DNA of 64,000 bases from Actinomycetes bacterium (GCA_014190155.1 BJFY01000006.1:49574-113573); one strand, 5' to 3'; counted from the stretch's first letter, positions 26,601 through 37,976 are shown. Made by a program: numbers and translations. The notes: a model not told the origin generated them from the letters alone.

Positions 26601-28850
26601 CTATTTCAGTCGAGCTTCTAACCCGCGCGCAAATTCGATGGCACGCTCGGGTTCAAGCGGAGAACCATCGACTTGTGTTACATAGAGGGTGTCAAATGCT
26701 TCAGCTCCCAAAGTGGAAACAATTGCAGCTTTAATATCAATTTTAGCTGAAGTAACTGCAGTTGCAATCGTATACAGCAGCCCAGGGCGGTCATGCATCC
26801 GTACCTCAATCACAGTAGCTTGCGTGGTCGCGTCCGTGATTGCGGTTACAACTGGTGGCGGAACTGGAATACCTGGAAATTTTTGATAGCTCCTAACTCG
26901 GCCTGCAATTTTTTCTGAAAAATCTATTTGACCAGCTAACCCAGATTGAATTAATTCTAATAATTTTCGTGGTGTTGGCGGGCTCACGTGGTCATCTAAT
27001 TGGGCAACCCAAGTCATAACCGCAGATTTTCCATGCGAACGCGTACGCGCTGACCGCACATCAAATCTTGTAATGCTTAAAACTCCAGCAATAGTTGCGA
27101 GCAGACCAGTGCTATCCGGAGCAATTATTTCCACGAGATACTCGCCTTCTTTTTCAATTAGATCTACTTTTAATTCACCAGCTTCCGCTGCTCTAATTTG
27201 GATATCGGTTAGTTCTAGTTGATTTGCTGGCGTTATGCCTTCTAGCGCAGCATTGCACCGATTCACTAAATTATTTACTAGCGTTGCTTTCCAATCGCTC
27301 CAAGCCGCTCGCCCTGTTGCTTCACCGTCAGCGACGCTTAGCGCATGCAATAATTCCAACAATTCCGCGCTCGGAATTTTTTCAATAACATTTGAAATTG
27401 TTGCGGGATCATCCAAATCCCTGCGGGTGGCGATCGCCGAGAGCAATAGATGCTCCTTAACCAACAAAATTAAAGTTGCCACATCGGCGCTATCGAAACC
27501 TAAGCGCTCCGCTAACGGCGCCATCAAAGTTGCGCCAAAATCCGAGTGATCATGATCGGGAAAACCTTTTCCAACATCATGAAAGAGCGCCGCAAATAAG
27601 AGTAAATCTGGGCGATGAACCTTGCGGGTTAAAGCTGCCGCATGTACTGCGGTTTCAACCATATGCCGATCGACTGTATGTCGGTGCAACACATTTCGTT
27701 GCGGTAACGATCGCAAATGCGTCCACTCTGGAATCCATTTTTCGATCAATCCTTCTTGGTCGAGCGCTTCCCAAACTCGAACCATATTTGCACCCGCTCC
27801 GATTAGCGTTACTAGCTCTTCACGAGCAACGCGTGGCCATGGTGTGGGCATTGGTGGCAACTCTGCTGCAAGTTGGATACAAGTATCAATAGATAGCGGA
27901 ATTCCTAATTGCGCGGCTGCGGCCGCAGCGCGTAAGCCCACAATTGGATCAGCAGTAATTTCATAGCCACTTTCGATTCGCAATTCGCCACTTTCGATTA
28001 CTAAGCCGCGTTCAACTCGTACAGTTTTCTCACGATTAAAGAATCGCTTTGATTGGATCTGATCTAGTCGATGCCACGTTAACTCCAATAAGTAATCGAC
28101 AGCACGCGCAGCTTTAGCAACTTCCGACATTAATTCATCGGCATCTTTATAATTCAAATATCTAGCCACTTTGTCTTGCTCGATAAAACGGAGTTGATCG
28201 CGATTTCTGCCACTTACTATATGAAGTGCATCTCGTACATTTCGTAAAATTGATTCGGAGTTACTTATACGATCGAAAGTAATTACGACTAAGCCAGATT
28301 TAGCAATTGCTCTAAGTGCAGTGATGTCACGTAATCCGCCACGGGCTTCTTTTAAATCTGGCTCGAGTAAATAAGCCAACTCTCCGATTCGATTACTCCG
28401 TTCTCGCGAAAGCTCACGGACTTGCGGAATATATCGCTTTGCACTTTTGCGCCACTCTTCATTAGCATCGTTTGCAGTCACTTCAAATAAATCACGGTCG
28501 CCGCAGATAAATCGACTATCGAGCAACCCCATCGCAACTTTTACATCAGAACTTGCGGTCTCCCGCGTTTGTGCACGAGTTCTTACTGAATGGTCAACCG
28601 CGCGTCCGCTATCCCAGAGTGGATATAAGAGCGCATTAACAAAACCACTCAAATCATTTTCGGTCAGCAAACCATCATGCAAAATAAGAATATCGATATC
28701 TGAACCTGGCGATAATTCACCGTTGCCGTATCCGCCAACTGCGACCAGCGTAACTTTTGCCGTGCCGGATAACGTTTGAGCAGCACGAAAGAGACCGATT
28801 AACTCTGCATCAACCGAATTAGATCGGTCTCTTCGCTCGCGTGTCCCCAT
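26601..28850 (-). CDS. glnD: [Protein-PII] nucleotidyltransferase GlnD
   Basis: A 749-residue sensor that modifies PII protein according to nitrogen status; in actinobacteria the modification is usually adenylylation. The nucleotidyltransferase domain has VGGYGNGELSPGSDIDILIL near the start. The HD hydrolase domain has LFHDVGKGFPDHDHSDFG. Two ACT domains end the protein (EYLVEIIAPDSTGLLATIAG and IEVRMHDRPGLLYTIATAV), which sense glutamine. Nine bases separate it from glnK, in the order amt-glnK-glnD. Confidence 0.95.
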   Translation of the reverse strand: MGTRERRDRSNSVDAELIGLFRAAQTLSGTAKVTLVAVGGYGNGELSPGSDIDILILHDGLLTENDLSGFVNALLYPLWDSGRAVDHSVRTRAQTRETASSDVKVAMGLLDSRFICGDRDLFEVTANDANEEWRKSAKRYIPQVRELSRERSNRIGELAYLLEPDLKEARGGLRDITALRAIAKSGLVVITFDRISNSESILRNVRDALHIVSGRNRDQLRFIEQDKVARYLNYKDADELMSEVAKAARAVDYLLELTWHRLDQIQSKRFFNREKTVRVERGLVIESGELRIESGYEITADPIVGLRAAAAAAQLGIPLSIDTCIQLAAELPPMPTPWPRVAREELVTLIGAGANMVRVWEALDQEGLIEKWIPEWTHLRSLPQRNVLHRHTVDRHMVETAVHAAALTRKVHRPDLLLFAALFHDVGKGFPDHDHSDFGATLMAPLAERLGFDSADVATLILLVKEHLLLSAIATRRDLDDPATISNVIEKIPSAELLELLHALSVADGEATGRAAWSDWKATLVNNLVNRCNAALEGITPANQLELTDIQIRAAEAGELKVDLIEKEGEYLVEIIAPDSTGLLATIAGVLSITRFDVRSARTRSHGKSAVMTWVAQLDDHVSPPTPRKLLELIQSGLAGQIDFSEKIAGRVRSYQKFPGIPVPPPVVTAITDATTQATVIEVRMHDRPGLLYTIATAVTSAKIDIKAAIVSTLGAEAFDTLYVTQVDGSPLEPERAIEFARGLEARLK

Positions 28851-28859
28851 TTTTATTTT

Positions 28860-30499
<1,640 letters not shown>

Positions 30500-30596
30500 T
30501 TCTTTTCCCTTATCCAAAATGGGGTTCAGCCGCGATTCTCACCGTTGAGATAGGTGAAGAATGGCGCACTTCTATTACAGGCGAGGACAAGGAATC

Positions 30597-30612
30597 GTTT
30601 CGGGAAAGTGAC
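30597..30612 (-). promoter_or_regulatory. GlnR-type box upstream of amt-glnK-glnD
   Basis: On the minus strand the sequence reads GTCAC-TTTCCC-GAAAC, a full match to the actinobacterial GlnR half-site pair gTnAC-n6-GaAAC. It lies 98 bases before the amt ATG. A second GTAAC begins 20 bases upstream on the same strand. amt-glnK-glnD is the classic GlnR target, so position and content agree. The glnR gene itself is not in the window. Confidence 0.75.
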
Positions 30613-30628
30613 ACTTCTCCCGGTTTTG

Positions 30629-31468
30629 TTACAGGCTCGTTAAATCTTCCAGGTATTTCGCGGAATCAAAGGGGGAGAAATCAGCGAGAGTTTCGCCAGT
30701 TCCGATGAACTTGATTGGCAAATCCAAAGCCGCCTCAGTCGCGATCGCGATTCCACCCTTGGCGCTGCCATCCAACTTAGTAACTATCAGGCCAGTCAAA
30801 CCAACGCTCTCATTAAATATTTGCGCTTGAGTTAACCCATTTTGCCCAGTTGTGCCATCTAAAACAAAGAGAATTTCAGAAACCGGAATAACTTTCTCCA
30901 CAACTCGCTTAACTTTTTCTAATTCAGCCATCAGATTATCTTTTGTATGTAACCTGCCCGCGGTATCGATGATTAAGTAATCGAATTTTTCGGCAATTGC
31001 GCGCTTAGCGGCATCAAACACAACTGCGGCTGGATCTGCGCCATCGTTTCCTGATATTACTGGGATGCCAATACGCTCCCCCCAAGTCTGGATTTGCGCA
31101 ACCGCAGCTGCTCGGAAAGTATCGGCTGCCGCTATTAATACTTTTTTGTTTTCGTTTTTCAAGTAGTTAGCCAGTTTTGCGGCGCTAGTTGTTTTACCAG
31201 TGCCATTAACACCAATAATCAAAATTACGGTTGGTTTCTTGCTATCGTGCAAAATTTCTCTGGATTTCTTAGATAACGATTCTGACAGTGTTGTTCTGAC
31301 AGATTCCAAGAAATCTTCACTTTTCCGAGATTTTGAGTTTTCGATAATTTTTCTCGCGACATCTGCACCTAAATCTGCTTCAATTAATAATAATTCCAGT
31401 TCTAACAGGTCTGATGCCGAGATATCACTTCGCGAAAGTTTTGCAAAAAGTTTCTTAAATAAACTCAT
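30629..31468 (-). CDS. ftsY: SRP receptor FtsY
   Basis: A 279-residue GTPase that receives SRP-ribosome complexes at the membrane. N domain (SRSDISASDLLELELLLIEADLGADVA), then G domain with GVNGTGKTTSAAKLA, DTAGRLHTKDNLM and TKLDGSAKGG. It is a minimal form: the protein starts MSLFKKLFAKLS, with no acidic A domain or N-terminal membrane helix such as many actinobacterial FtsY proteins carry, so membrane contact must rely on the short basic/hydrophobic start. Eight bases after smc, in one operon. Confidence 0.95.
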   Translation of the reverse strand: MSLFKKLFAKLSRSDISASDLLELELLLIEADLGADVARKIIENSKSRKSEDFLESVRTTLSESLSKKSREILHDSKKPTVILIIGVNGTGKTTSAAKLANYLKNENKKVLIAAADTFRAAAVAQIQTWGERIGIPVISGNDGADPAAVVFDAAKRAIAEKFDYLIIDTAGRLHTKDNLMAELEKVKRVVEKVIPVSEILFVLDGTTGQNGLTQAQIFNESVGLTGLIVTKLDGSAKGGIAIATEAALDLPIKFIGTGETLADFSPFDSAKYLEDLTSL

Positions 31469-31476
31469 GACGAGCT

Positions 31477-34400
31477 TTAAACAGTTTCGGATTCGACTTC
31501 GCGCAAACGTTGCGAAATAACCTCAGATACGCCATCGCCTCGCATGGTCACGCCATAAAGTGCGTCACCAATTTCCATAGTGCGCTTTTGGTGCGTGATG
31601 ATAATTAACTGCGAAGCAGCACGAAGTTCTTCCAATACACCGAGCAATCGACCAAGGTTGGTATCGTCAAGGGAGGCTTCAACTTCATCCATTACATAGA
31701 ACGGACTTGGTCGAGCTTTAAAGATTGCGATTAATAGCCCGACTGCGGTTAATGAGCGTTCGCCACCCGAGAGCAATGAAAGCCGTTTAATTCGTTTTCC
31801 AGGAGGACGTGCCTCAACGTCGACACCAGAAGTTAATGGATCATCAGGATCAGTAAGAATTAATCGACCTTCACCGCCTGGGAACAATCTCGCAAAAATA
31901 ATTTCAAACTCACGCGCTGTATCTTTAAATGCCTGCAAGAAAATTTCCTGAACTTTGTCATCAACTTCTTTAATAATGTCCAGCAAATCTTTACGGGACT
32001 TCTTCAAATCTTCCAATTGTTCGGCCAAGTAGCGGAGCCGTTCTTCTAGGGCTGAGTACTCCTCCAGCGCCAATGGATTAATTCGACCGAGCAAAGCTAG
32101 TTGGCGTTCTGCGCTAGCCAATCGTTTCTCTTGTTGATTTCTGCGGTAAGGAATTAAATCACCTTGAATGATCTCGCCAGTTTCGGTTTCAATAAATGTT
32201 GGCACATCTTTTTCTGGATTATATTCCGCAAGAAGTACTGGAATGTCTACCCCGTATTCTTCAACTGCTCGCTGTTCTAATTGTTCAATACGCAAACGTT
32301 GTTCTGCTCTAGCAATTTCATCGCGATGCACACTAGAAGTTAATTGTTCTAACTCGGTAGCCAGTTCACGAATCTGGGCGCGAATTGCGAGCGTTTCACC
32401 CTCACGTTCGGTTCTAGAATGTTCAAGACGTTCGCGTTCGAACGCAGCTCTAGAAATAGAAACTTCAATTTGAATCAGCGCTTCGTAAGCGGTATCAGCA
32501 ATCGATTGTGCTGTTACTGCACCTCGAGCACGAGCTTCGCGCCGCGAAATGCTTCTTGAAGCTGCTTCGCGTTCAGATTTCGCAGCAATCTCTAAATCGG
32601 ATGCCCTGCGAGTTATTGCAGCCACCCTTTCTTCTTCAGTTCGTAATTTAAGTCGAGCTTCTACTTCAAGCGCTCTTGATGTCGCTACCCGAGACCTTAA
32701 AGATTCAAGCATCGAAGTATCAGGTTCTTTCGCTTCTTCATTATTGTTAAATTTAGCTTCTGCAATTTCAAGTTCGCGGCGATCGGTTTCAATCGAGATT
32801 GATGCTTCGGCAATCGCAGTTTTAAGCCGTTCGATTTCGGCATTTGCGCTCTTTACACCTTGTCCTGCAGCAGCCATCTGCTCAGCGATGCCGGCCATCT
32901 TTGCATCTGACTCATTTAGTTTTGCTAGCGCGACCTCAAAATTTGATTGCACGCTTCGCATATTTTCTTCAGAACGAGACAATTCAAATTTTAAACGATC
33001 GCTTGAATGCGAGCATCTGGTGAAATCTGTTTCAGCATCGGAAATCATTGCATTGATTTCAATTAGGGAATTCTTTACTGTCGAGCCACCACGAGCTCTG
33101 GATTGAGCAACTACGTCGCCATCTCGAGTTATTGCAGTAACGGTTGGATTTGCTGCGACAATTTCGCGGGCTTGATCAAGGCTTTCTGCTGCAACATAGC
33201 CACTTAACAAGCTAGGTAATACTCGACCCAGCGAAGATGACGAAACTTTACTTGATAAGGCGGTGAGACCAGCGGGTAGTTGCAAATTAGTTACTTCTGG
33301 CGAACCAACAATTAGAATATCTACGCTACCGGCGCCCTCTGATTTCAAATAAGCCAACGCTGAAACCGCCCCCCGCAAATCTGCGACAACAATCGCATCT
33401 GAGAGCGTCCCCAGAGCAGCCGCTATCGCTTTTTCCCAACCGTTATCAATCGAGATCAACGATGCTAACGAGCCACGAACTTCAATTCCACGGGTGTTTG
33501 TAAGCAACGCACCACTGCCGTCTCGATGCATTGTGACTTGTCTCAGCGCATCCAATTTCGCTTCAGCGCCACTTTTATCTCGCTCAACTTTATTTAATTC
33601 TGCATTAATTCTCTCTAGTTCAGATTTGGCGCTATTTAAATCAGTTTTATTCTTTTCAAAGTTTGCATCTAAATTAAGTTCGCCAGCACCAAGACCAGCA
33701 ATTTCACTCTCCAACGTTGCAAATTCCTGTTGGGCATGATCGGCACGCTCTTGCGCTTCATCTTTAGCTCTAGAAAGTCGAGTTATCTCGGCATTTCCAC
33801 TTTCAATTCGCGAGTTTAAACTCTTAATGTGGCCTTCTTGTCGCGCTGTTCCTTCACGCAAATCCGCAATTGCACGGAGCGCTGCAGCAACGCCATCTTC
33901 TTCCGCTTTTAGTAAAGTTTCTAATTGTAAAAGTTGGTTACTCGCACTCATTAATTCATTTCTAGATCGATCAAGATTTGTATTCAATAATTCTTCTTCG
34001 GCGCGAAGCCCACGCGCTTCTTCTTCTAACGCAATTGGATCTCGGCCACTACTCCTAGCTTCTTCCGCCTCTTCTGCTAAAAAGCGAGCCCGCTCCGACG
34101 CTAAATTCTGGGTACCTCTCAGTTTTTCGCGCTGTGAGGTTAGTTGGTAATAATTCTCTTGGGATTTGGAAAGTTCTGGACTTTCGATTGCTGAAATTTG
34201 ATCGATTTCAATTTCACGATTGCGGAATTTCTCCAAATCATTATCAACAATAGATTTGCGCGCACGTAGTGAGGTTTCATCTGCCACCTCAGCATTAATC
34301 GTAGATTGCAAAGCGATCAGATCATCCGCAAGTAGGCGTAAGCGCGCATCTCTAACATCAGCTTGGATAGTCGCAGCTTTTTTGGCAACTTCCGCTTGTT

Positions 34401-35019
34401 TGCCAAGCGGTTTGAGTTGGCGGCGAAGTTCGACGGTTAGATCTTGTACCCGCGCTAAATTTCCCTGCATGGATTCGAGTTTTCGAAGCGCTTTCTCTTT
34501 CCGCTTTCTATGCTTAAGCACGCCCGCAGCTTCTTCAATAAATCCACGACGTTCTTCCGGGTTTGCCGTAAGAATCGCATCGAGTTGCCCCTGGCCGACG
34601 ATTACATGCATCTCTCGTCCGATTCCACTATCGCTCAGCAATTCTTGAATATCTAACAGCCGCGCATTTTCGCCATTGATTTGATATTCACTCTGACCAT
34701 TACGGAAAAGGATTCGCGAGATCGTTACTTCGGTGTAATCAATTGGGAGCGCGCCATCGGTGTTATCGATTGTTACGGAAACTTCAGCGCGACCTAATGG
34801 GGCTCGGCCGGATGTGCCTGCGAAAATTACATCTTCCATCTTCCCGCCGCGCAAACTCTTTGCACCTTGCTCACCCATTACCCAAGCAAGCGCATCTACA
34901 ACGTTACTTTTCCCAGAACCATTGGGACCCACCACGCAGGTGATGCCGCGCTCGAATCTGAGCGTCGTCGGAGCTGCAAAGGACTTAAAGCCCTTTAAGG
35001 TAATGCTCTTGAGATACAT
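31477..35019 (-). CDS. smc: Chromosome segregation SMC ATPase
   Basis: A full-length 1180-residue condensin subunit. Walker A is GPNGSGKSNVVDALAWVMGE at the N-terminus. Two long coiled coils flank a hinge near 510-640 (RGSLASLISIDNGWEKAIAA...). The C-terminal head has the signature LSGGERSLTAVGLLIAIF and Walker B FYVMDEVEASLDD. It loops and compacts DNA with ScpA/ScpB, which are not in this window. Co-transcribed with ftsY. Confidence 0.97.
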   Translation of the reverse strand: MYLKSITLKGFKSFAAPTTLRFERGITCVVGPNGSGKSNVVDALAWVMGEQGAKSLRGGKMEDVIFAGTSGRAPLGRAEVSVTIDNTDGALPIDYTEVTISRILFRNGQSEYQINGENARLLDIQELLSDSGIGREMHVIVGQGQLDAILTANPEERRGFIEEAAGVLKHRKRKEKALRKLESMQGNLARVQDLTVELRRQLKPLGKQAEVAKKAATIQADVRDARLRLLADDLIALQSTINAEVADETSLRARKSIVDNDLEKFRNREIEIDQISAIESPELSKSQENYYQLTSQREKLRGTQNLASERARFLAEEAEEARSSGRDPIALEEEARGLRAEEELLNTNLDRSRNELMSASNQLLQLETLLKAEEDGVAAALRAIADLREGTARQEGHIKSLNSRIESGNAEITRLSRAKDEAQERADHAQQEFATLESEIAGLGAGELNLDANFEKNKTDLNSAKSELERINAELNKVERDKSGAEAKLDALRQVTMHRDGSGALLTNTRGIEVRGSLASLISIDNGWEKAIAAALGTLSDAIVVADLRGAVSALAYLKSEGAGSVDILIVGSPEVTNLQLPAGLTALSSKVSSSSLGRVLPSLLSGYVAAESLDQAREIVAANPTVTAITRDGDVVAQSRARGGSTVKNSLIEINAMISDAETDFTRCSHSSDRLKFELSRSEENMRSVQSNFEVALAKLNESDAKMAGIAEQMAAAGQGVKSANAEIERLKTAIAEASISIETDRRELEIAEAKFNNNEEAKEPDTSMLESLRSRVATSRALEVEARLKLRTEEERVAAITRRASDLEIAAKSEREAASRSISRREARARGAVTAQSIADTAYEALIQIEVSISRAAFERERLEHSRTEREGETLAIRAQIRELATELEQLTSSVHRDEIARAEQRLRIEQLEQRAVEEYGVDIPVLLAEYNPEKDVPTFIETETGEIIQGDLIPYRRNQQEKRLASAERQLALLGRINPLALEEYSALEERLRYLAEQLEDLKKSRKDLLDIIKEVDDKVQEIFLQAFKDTAREFEIIFARLFPGGEGRLILTDPDDPLTSGVDVEARPPGKRIKRLSLLSGGERSLTAVGLLIAIFKARPSPFYVMDEVEASLDDTNLGRLLGVLEELRAASQLIIITHQKRTMEIGDALYGVTMRGDGVSEVISQRLREVESETV

Positions 35020-35091
35020 GGGGAAAACCTATCGCCCCAACCCATAAAGAACGGGTCATTCCGCCCGCTTGTCGGGATTCTCACCTATTTT

Positions 35092-35943
35092 TTAAACTTT
35101 CCGCTTTTTCGGCCTTCGATTTACCTGACACTTTGGACAGAAATGCGATGACCGATTCGCGAAGGCAATTCGGCGGATTTCGCTTCCGCACCTTGAACAT
35201 GGCTGCCCATCTTGACCGTACGCGCAAAGTTCAATATCGAAATATCCACTTTCACCATTTACGTTCTTGTACTGCTCATCAAAAGATGTGCCACCAACTT
35301 TTAACGCTGCGCCCATTACTTCTGCTACCGAATCTAATAAGAGCTCTAACTCAAAATCTGTTAACTCTGAACACGCTCGCTCCGGATGAATTTTTGCTAG
35401 CCATAAAGATTCATCTGCGTAGATATTTCCGACTCCACTCATAATCTCTTGGTTTAATAACGCGCGCTTAATTTCGGTTTTTCGCTGTAAGAAATTAGCT
35501 TTAACTACGTTGCGATTGAACTTTGAATCAAAAATATCTAACGCGATATGAGCCGCAGAATTTGGAATCCCAGCGCTACTTTGATCGACGCTAAGCCAAC
35601 CAAAAGTTCGCTGGTCAATAAATCGTACTTCAAACGCCTTTGTATTAAGTGAAATTTTAACTCGCATATGTTTTTCTACCTTGGCATTTCGTTTACTAAC
35701 TATGAATTGCCCACTCATCCCAAGGTGTGCCAGCAAAACTTCAGGGCGATTAAGTTCCAACCATAAGAATTTTCCGCGTCTATTCACGCTAATAATTTTT
35801 GATCCAGTAAGAGAATCAAGCGGGGCAATAGATTTTGGATTTGTGGCTCTGGGATGAAAAACTTCAACTTTACTTATTTTTTTACCTAAAATATTTTGCG
35901 CAAGGCCTCGACGTACCGTTTCAACTTCTGGTAATTCAGGCAC
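35092..35943 (-). CDS. mutM: Formamidopyrimidine-DNA glycosylase
   Basis: I start at GTG 35943, because the catalytic residue is Pro2 exposed after removal of Met1: the product opens (M)PELPEVETVRRG, with Glu3. A longer frame to 35979 would bury it. The 283-residue enzyme removes 8-oxoguanine and cuts the strand. The H2TH motif is MSGVGNIYADESLW, and the zinc finger is C-x2-C (CSRC) and C-x2-C (CPKC). The start overlaps the rnc stop by eight bases. Confidence 0.95.
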   Translation of the reverse strand: MPELPEVETVRRGLAQNILGKKISKVEVFHPRATNPKSIAPLDSLTGSKIISVNRRGKFLWLELNRPEVLLAHLGMSGQFIVSKRNAKVEKHMRVKISLNTKAFEVRFIDQRTFGWLSVDQSSAGIPNSAAHIALDIFDSKFNRNVVKANFLQRKTEIKRALLNQEIMSGVGNIYADESLWLAKIHPERACSELTDFELELLLDSVAEVMGAALKVGGTSFDEQYKNVNGESGYFDIELCAYGQDGQPCSRCGSEIRRIAFANRSSHFCPKCQVNRRPKKRKV

Positions 35944-36622
35944 TTTCGTTTCCACGAGATAGTTCTTCGAAAGCAACACGTGCAGCTATCTGTTCAGCTT
36001 CGCGTTTACTCTTGCCACTTCCTTCCGGAAAAGTTTTTCCATTAACAATTACGACAGCTACAAAATCTTTATCGTGGTCTGGCCCAGATTCCGTTATTTG
36101 ATATTCGGGTACGCCTAATCCAGCTGCGGCTACCAATTCTTGTAACGCAGTTTTTCCATCCAGGCCCGCACCACGTTCGACCGCTTCCGCAATTACACCT
36201 TCCATAAGTCGAAGTACGACTGCGGTTGTAACTTCATATCCATGATCTAAATAAATTGCGCCGACAAGTGCTTCAAAAGCATCCGCCAAAATTGAATTCT
36301 TATCGCGGCCGCCAGTGTTTTCTTCACCTTTGCCAATTTTTAAATTTTCACCAAGTTTTAAATCGCGCGCTATTAGGGCGAGCGCTCTCATATTTACTAC
36401 GCCAGATCGGAGCGGTGACAATCTGCTTTCATCAAGATCTGGGAATCTTTCATAAAGCGCTTCGGTAACAACTAATCCAAGAACGCTATCGCCAAGAAAT
36501 TCCATACGTTCATTAGTTGGTAATCCACCAGATTCATATGCAAACGAGCGGTGAGTTAGCGCGAGATCAAGTAGATCTAGCCTTACCGAGATCCCTAGCT
36601 TTTCAGCTAATTGGGAATTCAG
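35936..36622 (-). CDS. rnc: Ribonuclease III (apparent CTG start)
   Basis: Cleaves double-stranded RNA in rRNA and mRNA processing. With a start at CTG 36622 the product is 228 residues, the usual length, and begins NSQLAEKLGISVRLDLLDLA after the first residue. The signature is NERMEFLGDS, with catalytic Glu41 and Asp45; the second catalytic pair is in SILADAFEALVGAIYLDHG, and a double-stranded RNA-binding domain ends the protein. The only canonical start, ATG 36505, would cut off 39 conserved residues, including ALTHRSFAYESGG. AGAGG seven bases before the CTG, inside the rpmF end, supports it. Two bases after the rpmF stop. Confidence 0.88.
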   Translation of the reverse strand: MNSQLAEKLGISVRLDLLDLALTHRSFAYESGGLPTNERMEFLGDSVLGLVVTEALYERFPDLDESRLSPLRSGVVNMRALALIARDLKLGENLKIGKGEENTGGRDKNSILADAFEALVGAIYLDHGYEVTTAVVLRLMEGVIAEAVERGAGLDGKTALQELVAAAGLGVPEYQITESGPDHDKDFVAVVIVNGKTFPEGSGKSKREAEQIAARVAFEELSRGNESA

Positions 36623-36624
36623 AG

Positions 36625-36798
36625 TTAAACCTCTAGAACTTGGCGGCGGTTATAAGTACCGCACGTTGGGCAAGCAGTGTGTTGCAATTTTGGTTGTTGG
36701 CATTGATCGCAAGTTGCGATTGCAGCAGGTGTGGTCTTCCATTGGCTGCGACGGGAACGCGTGCGCGAGCGGGACATCTTTCGCTTTGGTAGTGGCAC
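36625..36798 (-). CDS. rpmF: 50S ribosomal protein L32
   Basis: A 57-residue protein from GTG 36798, opening PLPKRKMSRSRTRSRRSQW after the start residue, the L32 signature. Two C-x2-C pairs (CDQC at 30-33, CPTC at 43-46) form a zinc ribbon. An AGGGAG ribosome site lies six bases upstream. Downstream, rnc begins at once; rpmF next to DUF177 and rnc is the normal bacterial order. Confidence 0.95.
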   Translation of the reverse strand: MPLPKRKMSRSRTRSRRSQWKTTPAAIATCDQCQQPKLQHTACPTCGTYNRRQVLEV

Positions 36799-36877
36799 TT
36801 TGTTCTCCCTGTTATAACGGCAATCTTTTACGAGGACGTAAGTATCCCCTATAAGGCAGGCTTTTGTAAAAACGGGG

Positions 36878-37480
36878 CTATTTCTCGGTGACCTCTGGGC
36901 TTTTCCCGTTCGAACTATCCCAATTGGCTAGCCCAGTCCAACGGGCATCAATGACCTCATGTTCATGGTTATCTGGAAGCGATTCCCATTTTTCGCCGCA
37001 GGTTACACATAACCCCGGACAATCTTCATCACAGAGCGGATTTATTGGTAACGCAAGAACTACTGCGTCTCGAATTGGTGTTTCCAGGTTGAGGAAATCA
37101 CCGACCAGGAAGAAGGCGTCGTCAACATCAAGATCATCGGTATCAGTCGCCTTGGATTTCTGCTTTCGATCTGGTTTAGCTTCATACTCAAAGAGCTCTT
37201 GAAACATTTGATTGATCGGAAAAGTTATTGAATCCAAACATCTGGTGCATTCACCGATTGCAACTGCGTGGACCTGGCCAGTTGCCAGAATTCCTTCATC
37301 AACTGATTCCAATCTAAGTCCTAATGAAACTGAACTTCCCGATGGGACGGAAAGCAAAGGAATTCCTAAATTATCCAATAATTTTATTTCCAGCGCTGCT
37401 TCGCGCATTTCACCGGCTCGGCGCGGTAAATCATGGGCATTGTAAAAAAATGGCGAATTTGTATTAATTTTTATCGACAT
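36878..37480 (-). CDS. DUF177 (YceD) family protein
   Basis: A 200-residue protein linked to 23S rRNA processing or ribosome assembly, regularly encoded next to rpmF. Its core has GECTRCLDSITFPI and the later CDEDCPGLCVTCGEKW, giving a Cys-rich zinc-like site. An acidic linker (about residues 108-125) separates them. It lies 10 bases after the SepIVA-like gene and 79 before rpmF. Confidence 0.88.
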   Translation of the reverse strand: MSIKINTNSPFFYNAHDLPRRAGEMREAALEIKLLDNLGIPLLSVPSGSSVSLGLRLESVDEGILATGQVHAVAIGECTRCLDSITFPINQMFQELFEYEAKPDRKQKSKATDTDDLDVDDAFFLVGDFLNLETPIRDAVVLALPINPLCDEDCPGLCVTCGEKWESLPDNHEHEVIDARWTGLANWDSSNGKSPEVTEK

Positions 37481-37490
37481 GATTTATAAG

Positions 37491-37976
37491 TTAGTCGCGT
37501 AGTTGCGAAAGTACATCTTTATCGCTTGCGCCAGCAAGCCGTTCTCTCCCGCGGTTAATCGCATCTAGCGTCTTATTTAATATAACTTCTAGCGTGGCGA
37601 GTCTGGAATCAATGTATGCATCCACTTCCTCGCGTTGCGATTCATTAGCCAATGTCGCTTCATCAAGAATTCTCGAAGATTCTTCGCGTGCTGCGGAAAC
37701 GATTGCGGTCTGTTCCACCATTCGTGAAACTTCTTCGCGTGCATGAGCAATTAATTGTTCTGCACTGGCTTGACCGTCTTCGATTATTGCATCACGACTA
37801 GCCAACAGATCTTGGGCGGATTCCAAATCTCGAGGAAGGGCTGCTTTAACTTCGTTGAGGATTTCCAAAAGTTCGCCGCGATGAATTACACAGGATGCGG
37901 AAAGCGGAACTGATCGGGCTTCTGCCACCGTCGTAATCGCTGAAAGTAATTTCTCAATTGCGTCCATGTTCACCAT
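37491..37976 (-). CDS. Coiled-coil division protein, SepIVA/DivIVA-like
   Basis: A 161-residue protein that is mostly alpha-helical coiled coil, with heptads from about residue 55 to the end (SRMVEQTAIVSAAREESSRILDEATLANESQREEVDAYID). No membrane or enzymatic motif is seen. It matches in place and type the mycobacterial Rv2927c product (SepIVA), essential for septation, located between coaD and the DUF177 gene; this assignment rests on synteny and composition. The start is ATG 37976 or 37967; both overlap the coaD end. Confidence 0.75.
   Translation of the reverse strand: MVNMDAIEKLLSAITTVAEARSVPLSASCVIHRGELLEILNEVKAALPRDLESAQDLLASRDAIIEDGQASAEQLIAHAREEVSRMVEQTAIVSAAREESSRILDEATLANESQREEVDAYIDSRLATLEVILNKTLDAINRGRERLAGASDKDVLSQLRD

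Noticed and set aside
32549..33106. Plus-strand 185-codon ORF inside smc
   Set aside because: Antisense of the SMC coiled coil, Ser/Ala-rich with no recognisable domain.
35936..36505. RNase III starting at ATG 36505
   Set aside because: It would remove conserved N-terminal residues encoded in frame just upstream.
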